A program made the position numbers and the translations under genes. 12,849 bases of DNA from Eubacteriales bacterium (lineage in GTDB: Bacteria; Bacillota; Clostridia; Acetivibrionales; STF1-152), in NCBI GenBank assembly GCA_028703215.1, contig JAQVNH010000010.1, positions 1-12,849 of the forward strand, written 5' to 3'. The notes under the pieces were generated by a model. It saw only the letters and a list, made by a program, of their open reading frames with translations, was not told where the DNA came from and made no database searches. The first letter of the stretch is position 1. Every line of letters begins with the position of its first letter. This document shows positions 1-6,565 of this stretch, piece by piece.

Positions 1-604
1 GATTATCCACCGCTCTCGCTCTCACAAGCAGTTCGAAATGAGCCGGGCCTGTAACCATGTTGAATGCCGCCGGTACGATTATTACTTTAGCTCCCGCAAG
101 AGACATTAGCCTGAACAATTCCGGAAATCTCAGATCGTAGCATATCGCAATACCTATCCTGCACAGTTCCGTATCTGCGACAGTGATCTTATCCCCGGCG
201 GAGATCGAGTCTGACTCTTTGAATGTGATTCTGTCCTCTATGTTGATGTCAAAAAGATGCATCTTACGGTGATATGCCAAAATCCGTCCTTTTCTGTCAA
301 ACAGGATGCTCGTGTTGTATACCCTGTCTCCGGACAATTCCGGCACAGAGCCCGCTGCCACATACATTCCAAGGCCTGCAGCCGTATCGGATATAGCTTT
401 GATAGTTTCCCCTGTATCAATATTTTCCGCATACCTGGCAAAGCGGCTGACATTATACGGACAGTTGAACATTTCCGGCAGAACGGCTATTTCGGCGCCA
501 TCGGCAGAAGCCTGATCAAGAGCCTTGGTTGCGGATTCAATGTTTCTGCTTTTTTCGTCATGAACTTTAAACTGGCATACTGAAAGTCTGAACTTACCGG
601 ACAT
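1..604 (-). CDS. Omega-amidase-type carbon-nitrogen hydrolase (nitrilase superfamily), 3' end cut by window
   Basis: The first 201 residues are visible. The protein is cut at the window edge and would normally be about 265-280 residues long. All three nitrilase catalytic residues are present: Glu44 in LPEMFNCPY, Lys114 in YHRKMHLFD and Cys155 in GIAICYDLRFPE. The stretches HRKMHLFDI, ITFKESDSISAGD and FNMVTGPAHFELLVRARAVDN resemble Nit2/omega-amidase more than other nitrilase branches. Omega-amidases hydrolyse alpha-ketoglutaramate and alpha-ketosuccinamate, the products of glutamine or asparagine transaminases, in the cytoplasm. In Bacillus subtilis the homologue MtnU belongs to the methionine salvage pathway, where it removes the ketoglutaramate left by the last transamination. 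The divergent neighbour mtnP supports that role here. The ATG at 604-602 follows a strong TAAGGAGG site. The family is certain from the sequence; the exact substrate is inferred from motifs and context. Confidence 0.9.
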   Translation of the reverse strand, partial: MSGKFRLSVCQFKVHDEKSRNIESATKALDQASADGAEIAVLPEMFNCPYNVSRFARYAENIDTGETIKAISDTAAGLGMYVAAGSVPELSGDRVYNTSILFDRKGRILAYHRKMHLFDINIEDRITFKESDSISAGDKITVADTELCRIGIAICYDLRFPELFRLMSLAGAKVIIVPAAFNMVTGPAHFELLVRARAVDN

Positions 605-647
605 TATAATCGCCTCCTTAAAATAAATTCAAAGCAGTCACACTTAT

Positions 648-676
648 ATTATCCGCTAAACGGACTTTCTTTTCAA
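648..676 (-). promoter_or_regulatory. Sigma-A-type promoter for the omega-amidase gene
   Basis: On the minus strand a TTGAAA -35 box (676-671) and a GATAAT -10 box (653-648) are separated by 17 nt. Transcription would start near 641 and give a leader of about 35 nt before the ATG at 604. The promoter lies back to back with the mtnP promoter, their -35 boxes only 2 nt apart, so a regulator binding here could affect both genes. Assigned by eye from consensus only. Confidence 0.6.
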
Positions 677-678
677 TG

Positions 679-708
679 TTGCGTTCCCTGGCCCGATAAT
701 TATATAAT
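679..708 (+). promoter_or_regulatory. Sigma-A-type promoter for mtnP
   Basis: A TTGCGT -35 box (679-684) and a perfect TATAAT -10 box (703-708) are separated by 18 nt. Transcription would start near 715, leaving a short leader of about 29 nt that contains the GAAGGAG ribosome binding site at 732-738. No riboswitch fits in so short a leader, so control would have to act at this promoter or by a protein repressor. Assigned by eye. Confidence 0.55.
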
Positions 709-743
709 AGTATGCAGGTTATCAAGGATTCGAAGGAGTAAAA

Positions 744-1538
744 ATGGATAATTTTCATTCGGATGTTAAGGCTGATATAGGCATAATGGGTGGCTCCGGA
801 TTTTATTCTTTTCTGAAAGACATTAAGGAAGTCGATTTGGATACTCCCTACGGCAAACCGAGCGACAAGATCTCTGTTGCGCAGTATAAAAATATAAAGG
901 TCGCTTTCCTTCCCAGACACGGCAGAAACCACTCCATTCCTCCCCATCTGATAAATTACAGGGCGAATATTTATGCAATGCACATGCTTGGCGTTAAATG
1001 TATCGTAGGACCCACCGCGTCAGGAAGCCTGAAGCCCTCGATAAAGCCCGGGGACTTTGTCATTTGCGACCAGTTTATCGACAGAACGACAAACCGCAAG
1101 GATACTTTTTTCGAGGGACCAAAAGTCGAGCACATAAGCGCGGCATACCCCTACTGCCCAAAGCTTTGCCAAATAGCCTGCGAATCAGCTTTACGCTGCG
1201 GCGTGACTGTTCATAAAAACGGCACGATAGTTATAATTCAAGGCCCTCGATTTTCCACCTTTGCCGAGAGCAGATGGTATTCAAAAATGGGCTGGGATGT
1301 TATCAACATGACAAATTATCCCGAGTGTATCCTGGCCAAAGAATTAGGCATCTGCTATGCGAATATTTCGCTGATAACGGATTATGACGCCGGACTCGAA
1401 GGAAGGGACGATATCAAGCCAGTGACAAATGAGGAAGTGCTGAAAGTATTCGAAAAGAATAACGAGGTGCTGAAAAAAGTTCTCTTTGATATGATGGAGC
1501 ACATCGATCTCGATTCCGATTGCAGCTGCTGCAAATAG
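744..1538 (+). CDS. mtnP: S-methyl-5'-thioadenosine phosphorylase
   Basis: This 264-residue protein is a full-length member of the trimeric MTAP/PNP family (PNP_UDP_1 fold). It phosphorolyses methylthioadenosine, a by-product of polyamine synthesis and other SAM-using reactions, to adenine and methylthioribose-1-phosphate. Visible motifs are the phosphate loop GGSGFY (16-21), PRHGRNHSIPPH (57-68), VICDQFIDRTTNR (106-118), GPRFSTFAESR (167-177) and NMTNYPE (188-194). The segment ITDYD (211-215) has the Asp residues that read the 6-amino group of adenine; 6-oxopurine phosphorylases have Asn in that place, so an MTAP rather than a guanosine/inosine PNP is likely. The C-terminus ends in Cys260-Ser-Cys262-Cys263-Lys, like the CxC tails that form disulfides in hyperthermophile MTAPs. 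The ATG at 744 is 5 nt after GAAGGAG. The divergent omega-amidase neighbour suggests methionine salvage. Confidence 0.92.
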   Translation: MDNFHSDVKADIGIMGGSGFYSFLKDIKEVDLDTPYGKPSDKISVAQYKNIKVAFLPRHGRNHSIPPHLINYRANIYAMHMLGVKCIVGPTASGSLKPSIKPGDFVICDQFIDRTTNRKDTFFEGPKVEHISAAYPYCPKLCQIACESALRCGVTVHKNGTIVIIQGPRFSTFAESRWYSKMGWDVINMTNYPECILAKELGICYANISLITDYDAGLEGRDDIKPVTNEEVLKVFEKNNEVLKKVLFDMMEHIDLDSDCSCCK

Positions 1539-1581
1539 CGGCGAAACGATTTAAGGAAAAACGAAGTCATGCCCGATGGGT

Positions 1582-2685
1582 TCAGACAGCCTGTTTTTGA
1601 TTTTGAAACAGTTCATGCAGTATTTCCATGACAAGCTCCCGGTCTGATACTTCGCGCCTTACCACCTGTCCGGGGGCAGTCGGCAGAATAAAGTTGAGTC
1701 TGCCGCGTCTGACTTTTTTATCGAGGTACATCTGCTGATAAACCACTTCGGCATCCATGCCGCTGATCGAGACCGGAAGACCGGCGTTCTTCAAAATGCC
1801 CGCAACTGCTGCTTCATAATCGCCGCTGATCATGCCAAGTTTCCGCGCAAGCTTGAAAGCGCCCGTGATACCCAATGATACGCATTCGCCGTGACTCAGA
1901 GCAAAGTTTGAAACGCTTTCCAGCGCATGACCTATGGTATGGCCCAGATTCAATGTCGCTCTTATATCATCTTCCTTCTCATCCTGTTCCACAACCGATG
2001 CTTTAATGGAGCAATTTGAATACGCGATATTTTTCAATACTTCTTCATCATAATTGAACAGCTTATCCATATTATCATTTATATATGTTAAAAAATCGGG
2101 GTCTTTGATCAGTCCGTGCTTTAATGTTTCCGCAAGACCTGATCTAAGTTCTCTTGAGGGAAGGGTCCTCAGCGAATTTACATTTATATACACGAACTTG
2201 GGCTGATAGAAAGCCCCGATCAGATTCTTTGCTCCCTCAAAGTCAACGCCAACCTTTCCGCCGACACTGCTGTCAGCCTGAGAAAGCAATGTTGTCGGGA
2301 CCTGCACAAAGCTTATCCCCCTTAAGTAAGTGGCTGCAGCGTAACCTGCCAGATCTCCGACGACTCCGCCTCCGAGGGCTATTACCACCGAAGTTCGGTC
2401 AAGCTCATTTTCCATAAAAAATTTGTATATTCTCTGAAGGTTCTGTAAATTTTTCGATTCCTCCCCCGCTTCTACCACAAAAACCTCTGCTTTGAAGGAA
2501 TGATTTTTAAGAGCCGTTTCAAAATCCGGGTATTGATGTTCATATACGTTTGTGTCGGTTATTATAACTGCTCTTGAAGAGAGGGATCCCAGGCCGGAAA
2601 AGCCATGTGTAAAATCATCATAGCTGTTCTCCAGATAGATCGGATAACTTCTTTCGCCCAATTTCACAATAAGCTTCTCACTCAT
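1582..2685 (-). CDS. aroB: 3-dehydroquinate synthase
   Basis: AroB converts DAHP to 3-dehydroquinate, the second step of the shikimate pathway to aromatic amino acids, using NAD and a divalent metal. The 367-residue protein has the usual length. It shows the NAD-binding ALGGGVVGDLAGYAAATYLR (103-122), the VPTTLLSQADSSVGGK block (129-144) and AKNLIGAFYQP (152-162). The metal ligands appear as Glu186 in SGLAETLKHG, His249 in LNLGHTIGHALES and His265 in SHGE. The reading frame is open upstream to 2712, but the ATG at 2685 is chosen because it follows GAGGTG at a good distance and matches the family N-terminus. That ATG overlaps the ileS stop as ATGA, so translation is probably coupled to ileS. 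No other aro gene is nearby. With no promoter of its own visible, aroB should depend on the T-box-controlled ileS transcript. Confidence 0.95.
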   Translation of the reverse strand: MSEKLIVKLGERSYPIYLENSYDDFTHGFSGLGSLSSRAVIITDTNVYEHQYPDFETALKNHSFKAEVFVVEAGEESKNLQNLQRIYKFFMENELDRTSVVIALGGGVVGDLAGYAAATYLRGISFVQVPTTLLSQADSSVGGKVGVDFEGAKNLIGAFYQPKFVYINVNSLRTLPSRELRSGLAETLKHGLIKDPDFLTYINDNMDKLFNYDEEVLKNIAYSNCSIKASVVEQDEKEDDIRATLNLGHTIGHALESVSNFALSHGECVSLGITGAFKLARKLGMISGDYEAAVAGILKNAGLPVSISGMDAEVVYQQMYLDKKVRRGRLNFILPTAPGQVVRREVSDRELVMEILHELFQNQKQAV

Positions 2686-5480
2686 TTCAGCACCTCTGCG
2701 CACCTCTCGCAAATGTCCGGATGTCCGGCGTCTTTTCCGACTGTTTCGCTATACATCCAGCATCTTTCGCATTTCATTCCGGGAGCTTGAGTTATTTCTA
2801 TATAGACTCCTTCAAAGTTCTCGCTTCTGTTGGCCCCGGTCGTGTCAATCAGTTCATCCGTTTTATGCAAATTGAAATCAGAAACGATGAATATATCCGC
2901 CAGTTCGGTTTTTATGCCGTCGAAGAATTCGTAATCGTCCCCGCCGGCATAAATGTTAACGGACGCACTGAGCGAATGGCCGATTTTTTTCCCGGCTCTG
3001 GCAAGCTCAAGAGCTTTTGAAACATCCTCGCGCAGCTTGATTATCCTGTCCCATTTTTCTTCAAGAGATCTGTCCCGGTACTTCGTCTCCGCAGCAGGCC
3101 ACTGGTTGAGCTGAACGCTTTCAGTATCGTCCGTCTTTCTGTGCGGCATATACTTCCATATCTCTTCGCTTGTAAAGGCAAGAACAGGAGTCAGAAGTCT
3201 GACAAGAACTTCAAGGACTTTGTATGTTACTGTTTGAGCAGCTCTTCTGCCGTCAGAATCAGCTTTTGTCGTGTAGAGCCTGTCTTTGATTATATCGAGG
3301 TAAAAGTTGCTCATGTCCACTACACAAAAGTTATGGATCGCGTGGAACATCGTGTGGAATTCATATTTCTCACATGCGCCGGTGACCTTTTCCACAAGTT
3401 GTGAAAGCTTCATCATAGCCCATTTATCGATTTCCTGCAGTTTGTCGCGTTCAACGCTGTCAGAATCCGGATCAAAGTCATATATATTGCCCAGTATAAA
3501 TCTGCAGGTGTTCCTGACTTTTCTGTAGGCTTCCGAAAGCTGCTTTAAAATATCCTTTGATATCCTTATGTCTACCTGATAGTCTGAGGAAGCGACCCAG
3601 AGTCTTAGTATATCCGCGCCGTATTCCCTGATTATATCTTCGGGATCGATGCCGTTGCCAAGCGATTTTGACATCTTTCTGCCTTCGCCGTCAACGACAT
3701 ATCCGTGCGTCAGCACTTTTTTATACGGAGCGCTTCCCACAGTTGCAGCCGCAGTCAGAAGCGAAGACTGGAACCAGCCTCTGTGCTGGTCGCTTCCTTC
3801 AAGGTATAAGTCCGCAGGCCACCTCAGTTCTTCCCTTGTTTTAAGGACCGCAGCGTGGCTCGAGCCTGAATCAAACCATACATCCATGATGTCAGTTTCC
3901 TTGCGGAATTTCCTGCCGCCGCAGCTGCAATGCGCGTCAGGACCAAGAATGTCTTCCGTAGGAGTTTCATACCAGGAGTCGGAACCCTTTGCTTTGAAAA
4001 GCTCCTTGACCGAATTTATCGTATGTTCATTTATCAGTTCTTTGCCGCAATCCTCGCAGTAGAATATCGGAAGCGGCACTCCCCATATCCTTTGTCTGGA
4101 TATGCACCAGTCGTGACGGTCTTTGACCATTCCGGATATGCGGTCTTCTCCCCATTCGGGGATCCACTCGACTTCCTTTATCGCATTCAATGCCTTTTGC
4201 CTGAATGCGTCGATCGACGCGAACCACTGCTTTGTGGCGCGATATATTATAGGACTGTTGCATCTCCAGCAATGGGGATACTGATGGATAATATTCTCGC
4301 CTGCAAATAAAAATCCTGTTTGTTTCAGGTGCTCATAAATCAGCTTGTTTGCCTTTTCATAATACAATCCCGCAAAAGGTCCTGCTTCGTCAGTCAGCTT
4401 GCCTTTATCATCGACCGGTACGACGACATCGATATCGTATTTCAGACAAACCTCAAAGTCTTCGGCGCCGTGTCCCGGAGCAGTATGCACGCAACCGGTC
4501 CCCGCTTCAAGAGTAACATGGTCGCCGAGGATCACCTGCGAATCCCTTTCTAAAAACGGATGTCTGCAGAGTATCCCCTCAAGCTCGCTTCCTTTAACTT
4601 TCGCGATCGTCTCAAACTCTTTGATCCCCCCTGCATCCATAACATTTTTAGCCAAATCAGATGCTATTATGTAATTACTTCCTGACGCCTGTACTATTGA
4701 ATAATCAAAGTCCTTATTCAGGCACACGGCCATGTTTCCGGGCAAAGTCCATGTTGTTGTCGTCCAGATTATAAAATATACGTCCTTGATATCCCCTATC
4801 GTTTCAGCTAAAATTCCGTTGTCCTTCACAACAGGAAATTTTACATATATGGATGACGTACTGTCCTGCGAGTAGTCGATTTCAGCCTCAGCCAAAGCGG
4901 TCTCGCAATCCGGGCACCAGTAAACCGGTCTCAATCCGCGATAAATATATCCCTTCTTTGCCATTTCTCCGAATATTTCTATTTGTTTGGCTTCGTACTC
5001 AGGCCTCAGTGTTATATATGGATTTTCCCAGTCTGCGCGCACTCCGAGTCTTCTGAAGGAATTTCTTTGTATATCCAAATATTTCAACGCAAAATCTCTG
5101 CATGCCCTTCTGAAAATGACCGGACCAACTTCATGCCTGTTCAGTCCCAGCTCCTTTATCGCTCTCTGCTCCGTGGGAAGTCCGTGTGTATCCCATCCCG
5201 GCACATAAGGCGTGTCATATCCCGCCATGCTTCGATATTTGACCACAATATCCTTGAGGATCTTATTTAGCGAAGTCCCAAGATGGATCCCGCCGTTTGC
5301 GTACGGAGGTCCGTCGTGCAGTATGAACTTCGGCTTTCCACGATTAACTTCAAGCTGTTTTTTGTATATATTCATTTCATCCCATTTTTTGAGGATCTCC
5401 GGTTCCTTTTCAGGCAAACCGGCCCTCATAGGGAAATCTGTTTTCGGCAGATTCATTGTTTTACTGTAATCACTGGCCAT
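2682..5480 (-). CDS. ileS: Isoleucyl-tRNA synthetase
   Basis: This 932-residue class I aminoacyl-tRNA synthetase charges tRNA-Ile with isoleucine. The HIGH-type signature is GGIHLGTS (63-70) and the second signature is GRKMSKSLGN (600-609). The CP1 editing domain, which removes mischarged Val-tRNA-Ile, shows WTTTTWTLPGN (239-249) and HTAPGHGAEDF (332-342). Cys pairs near 475/478 and 518/520 look like a zinc site inserted before the KMSKS loop. The C-terminus carries the zinc finger CERCW (904-908) and CERC (924-927) of the common bacterial IleS, type 1. The ATG at 5480 is 7 nt after AGGAGG. A second ATG lies 4 nt upstream, out of frame, and opens only a four-codon reading frame (5484-5470). 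The gene follows an isoleucine T-box leader and overlaps aroB downstream. Confidence 0.97.
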   Translation of the reverse strand: MASDYSKTMNLPKTDFPMRAGLPEKEPEILKKWDEMNIYKKQLEVNRGKPKFILHDGPPYANGGIHLGTSLNKILKDIVVKYRSMAGYDTPYVPGWDTHGLPTEQRAIKELGLNRHEVGPVIFRRACRDFALKYLDIQRNSFRRLGVRADWENPYITLRPEYEAKQIEIFGEMAKKGYIYRGLRPVYWCPDCETALAEAEIDYSQDSTSSIYVKFPVVKDNGILAETIGDIKDVYFIIWTTTTWTLPGNMAVCLNKDFDYSIVQASGSNYIIASDLAKNVMDAGGIKEFETIAKVKGSELEGILCRHPFLERDSQVILGDHVTLEAGTGCVHTAPGHGAEDFEVCLKYDIDVVVPVDDKGKLTDEAGPFAGLYYEKANKLIYEHLKQTGFLFAGENIIHQYPHCWRCNSPIIYRATKQWFASIDAFRQKALNAIKEVEWIPEWGEDRISGMVKDRHDWCISRQRIWGVPLPIFYCEDCGKELINEHTINSVKELFKAKGSDSWYETPTEDILGPDAHCSCGGRKFRKETDIMDVWFDSGSSHAAVLKTREELRWPADLYLEGSDQHRGWFQSSLLTAAATVGSAPYKKVLTHGYVVDGEGRKMSKSLGNGIDPEDIIREYGADILRLWVASSDYQVDIRISKDILKQLSEAYRKVRNTCRFILGNIYDFDPDSDSVERDKLQEIDKWAMMKLSQLVEKVTGACEKYEFHTMFHAIHNFCVVDMSNFYLDIIKDRLYTTKADSDGRRAAQTVTYKVLEVLVRLLTPVLAFTSEEIWKYMPHRKTDDTESVQLNQWPAAETKYRDRSLEEKWDRIIKLREDVSKALELARAGKKIGHSLSASVNIYAGGDDYEFFDGIKTELADIFIVSDFNLHKTDELIDTTGANRSENFEGVYIEITQAPGMKCERCWMYSETVGKDAGHPDICERCAEVLK

Positions 5481-5516
5481 TCATTTTCCTCCTAAGCAAC
5501 ATGCGAATAAATTGCC

Positions 5517-5556
5517 GTAAAATCAAAACTCCCGCTCCGAAATGTCGGGGCGAGAG
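5517..5556 (-). terminator. Intrinsic terminator of the ileS T-box
   Basis: On the minus strand CTCTCGCCCCGA (5556-5545) pairs with TCGGAGCGGGAG (5540-5529) around a 4-nt loop. The stem has 12 positions with one U-G wobble and one C-A mismatch, and is followed by TTTTGATTTTAC (5528-5517). Its 5' arm contains the bases that close the antiterminator. It should therefore stop transcription when charged tRNA-Ile is plentiful and yield when uncharged tRNA stabilises the antiterminator. It would also act on any read-through from divIVA. Confidence 0.85.
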
Positions 5557-5766
5557 ATAACTCACGCGGTACCACCCTGATTGCCGCAAATAAATCATAC
5601 GGCCTCATTTACAAGATAACGGTTTGCCGGCGATCCTTATTCCCTCAAAGGTTTCGGGACGCAACTCGCGGATGATATCTGAAAGGCCTCTGTGCGGGTA
5701 TCACACCGTCTCCCGCTCTCTGTAATGAGCACCGTTTCTCTTTGTTCCGGTCATCGTCTTTATTAT
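5517..5766 (-). promoter_or_regulatory. Isoleucine T-box riboswitch leader of ileS-aroB
   Basis: The leader fills the gene-free stretch between divIVA and ileS and senses uncharged tRNA-Ile. The T-box core, minus strand 5578-5565, reads AGGGTGGTACCGCG; its UGGU pairs with an ACCA acceptor end, as expected for tRNA-Ile. Upstream, AGAGAGCGGGAG and GGTGTGATACCCGC form the Stem I distal arm (GCGGG pairing with CCCGC). The specifier is most likely ATC at 5676-5674, framed as GAT-ATC-ATCCGCGAG; a second ATC follows directly at 5673-5671. In the antiterminator, GGG (5577-5575) and GCG (5567-5565) pair with CCC (5549-5547) and CGC (5552-5550). That 3' strand is also the 5' arm of the terminator, so the two folds exclude each other. 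Stem boundaries were traced by hand. Confidence 0.93.
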
Positions 5767-5772
5767 CAAAGA

Positions 5773-5801
5773 ATTATATATAAATAAATCCTTTAAGTCA
5801 A
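5773..5801 (-). promoter_or_regulatory. Near-consensus sigma-A promoter for the ileS-aroB unit
   Basis: The -35 box TTGACT (5801-5796) and the -10 box TATAAT (5778-5773) are separated by exactly 17 nt, one mismatch from the full consensus. Transcription should start near 5766, just before the T-box leader begins. The -35 box sits about 10 nt beyond the divIVA stop codon, and no separate terminator for the upstream operon is visible between them. ileS-aroB thus has its own strong promoter, with the T-box setting its output. Confidence 0.8.
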
Positions 5802-5809
5802 TAAATGCT

Positions 5810-6262
5810 TCATATTTCTTCGATCGAGCTCCGTATGATCTCCTGCTGCGCGGCAAGAATGCTCTCATATTTCGCCGCAAAAACCTTCATTTTGTTTCGG
5901 ATATCCTCATATTCTCTTCTGATTTTCAATACATCGTCATTCGCTTCGTTCAGCATTTTCTGAGCATTGAGCTGCGCTTCCTTCAATATGTTTTCCGCTT
6001 TTTCAACCGCGTTTGCCTTGACGTCCTCCGCGGCTTTCTGAGCCGAAACAAGGGCGTTGGTCATGGTCTCCTCCATATTCCGGTAATTCTGAAGGGCTTC
6101 GGTCTGATTTGACGTCCTGTCTTTGATGTCCTTGATATCTTTAATATAGTGCGAATAATCCTCGATAACTTTATCAAGGACTTCATTCACCACATCTATA
6201 TTGTATCCGAGAGGGGATTTTTTTATCAGCAGATTCTGAAGATCGTTCGGTGTAAAGTTCAT
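5810..6262 (-). CDS. divIVA: DivIVA-domain division/polarity protein
   Basis: This 150-residue protein has the DivIVA layout: a short N-terminal lipid-binding domain (about 1-35) and a long coiled coil (about 45-150) rich in Glu, Lys, Ala and Gln. DivIVA proteins gather at negatively curved membrane, at septum and poles, and recruit partners. The N-terminus NFTPNDLQN, then GYNIDVVNEVLDKV, aligns without gaps to B. subtilis DivIVA (TPNDIHN...GYDEDEVNEFL). Residues 17-18, Phe-Arg in the B. subtilis protein, are Pro-Leu here. The frame is open to an ATG at 6292 with no ribosome binding site; the ATG at 6262 follows AGAGGTG and gives the family N-terminus, so it is preferred. The position after sepF-yggT and before ileS is the usual Firmicutes one, although ylmH is missing between yggT and divIVA. 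The family is secure; a role as classical DivIVA or a paralogue is less so. Confidence 0.87.
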   Translation of the reverse strand: MNFTPNDLQNLLIKKSPLGYNIDVVNEVLDKVIEDYSHYIKDIKDIKDRTSNQTEALQNYRNMEETMTNALVSAQKAAEDVKANAVEKAENILKEAQLNAQKMLNEANDDVLKIRREYEDIRNKMKVFAAKYESILAAQQEIIRSSIEEI

Positions 6263-6302
6263 ACAGACACCTCTTTCTCTTAGTTGATTCATTTGATATT
6301 TT

Positions 6303-6554
6303 TCAATACATCATCCTGATCACTCTGATTATAAGCCAGACAACTATAGGCGATAAATCAAACATAATATTCGCGCCGAATGACGATTTTTGTATAAGCG
6401 ATCTTATCGGACCCAAAATCGGCTCGGTAATCAGATATAAAAACCTGACCAAAGGGTTCTCGCGTGAAACAGGAAGCCACGATATAATCACTCTGAGGAA
6501 AACAAGCACCTCAATAACTGTCAACAGTATATCTACTGCTCTTTTTATTATCAT
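6303..6554 (-). CDS. YggT family membrane protein
   Basis: This 83-residue protein has two membrane segments (about 7-29 and 61-80). They are separated by the family signature SRENPLVRFLYLITEPILGP followed by IRSLI (about 30-55), with the conserved Pro-x-Leu-x-Pro-x-Arg pattern. YggT (YlmG in Bacillus) proteins are small inner-membrane proteins conserved beside division genes. Homologues have been linked to osmotic tolerance and, in chloroplasts, to nucleoid distribution, but no biochemical activity is agreed. The length is normal for the single-repeat Firmicutes form. The ATG at 6554 follows GGAGGAG and lies 11 nt after the sepF stop, so the two are probably translated from one transcript. 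A function in division is inferred from neighbourhood only. Confidence 0.92.
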   Translation of the reverse strand: MIIKRAVDILLTVIEVLVFLRVIISWLPVSRENPLVRFLYLITEPILGPIRSLIQKSSFGANIMFDLSPIVVWLIIRVIRMMY

Positions 6555-6565
6555 TTGCTCCTCCG

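Noticed and set aside
257..583. Plus-strand open frame of 108 codons at the left end.
   Set aside because: It is antisense to the omega-amidase gene, whose catalytic motifs and ribosome binding site are clear.
618..636. A TTTGAATTTATTTTAA stretch on the minus strand that partly resembles an ArgR box.
   Set aside because: Only one half-site matches and it overlaps the region just before the ribosome binding site; AT-rich leader sequence explains it.
618..983. Minus-strand open frame of 121 codons over the mtnP start and the divergent promoters.
   Set aside because: It is antisense to conserved mtnP sequence and runs through the promoter region, with no family resemblance.
1519..1533. GCAGCTGCTGC palindrome near the end of mtnP as a terminator stem.
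   Set aside because: It is short, inside the coding sequence for the Cys tail, and has no U-run after it on either strand.
2154..2417. Plus-strand open frame opposite aroB (87 codons).
   Set aside because: It lies wholly inside the conserved aroB gene, has no ribosome binding site and no recognisable protein; the same holds for the other opposite-strand frames over ileS, recN, yggS and the PLP enzyme.
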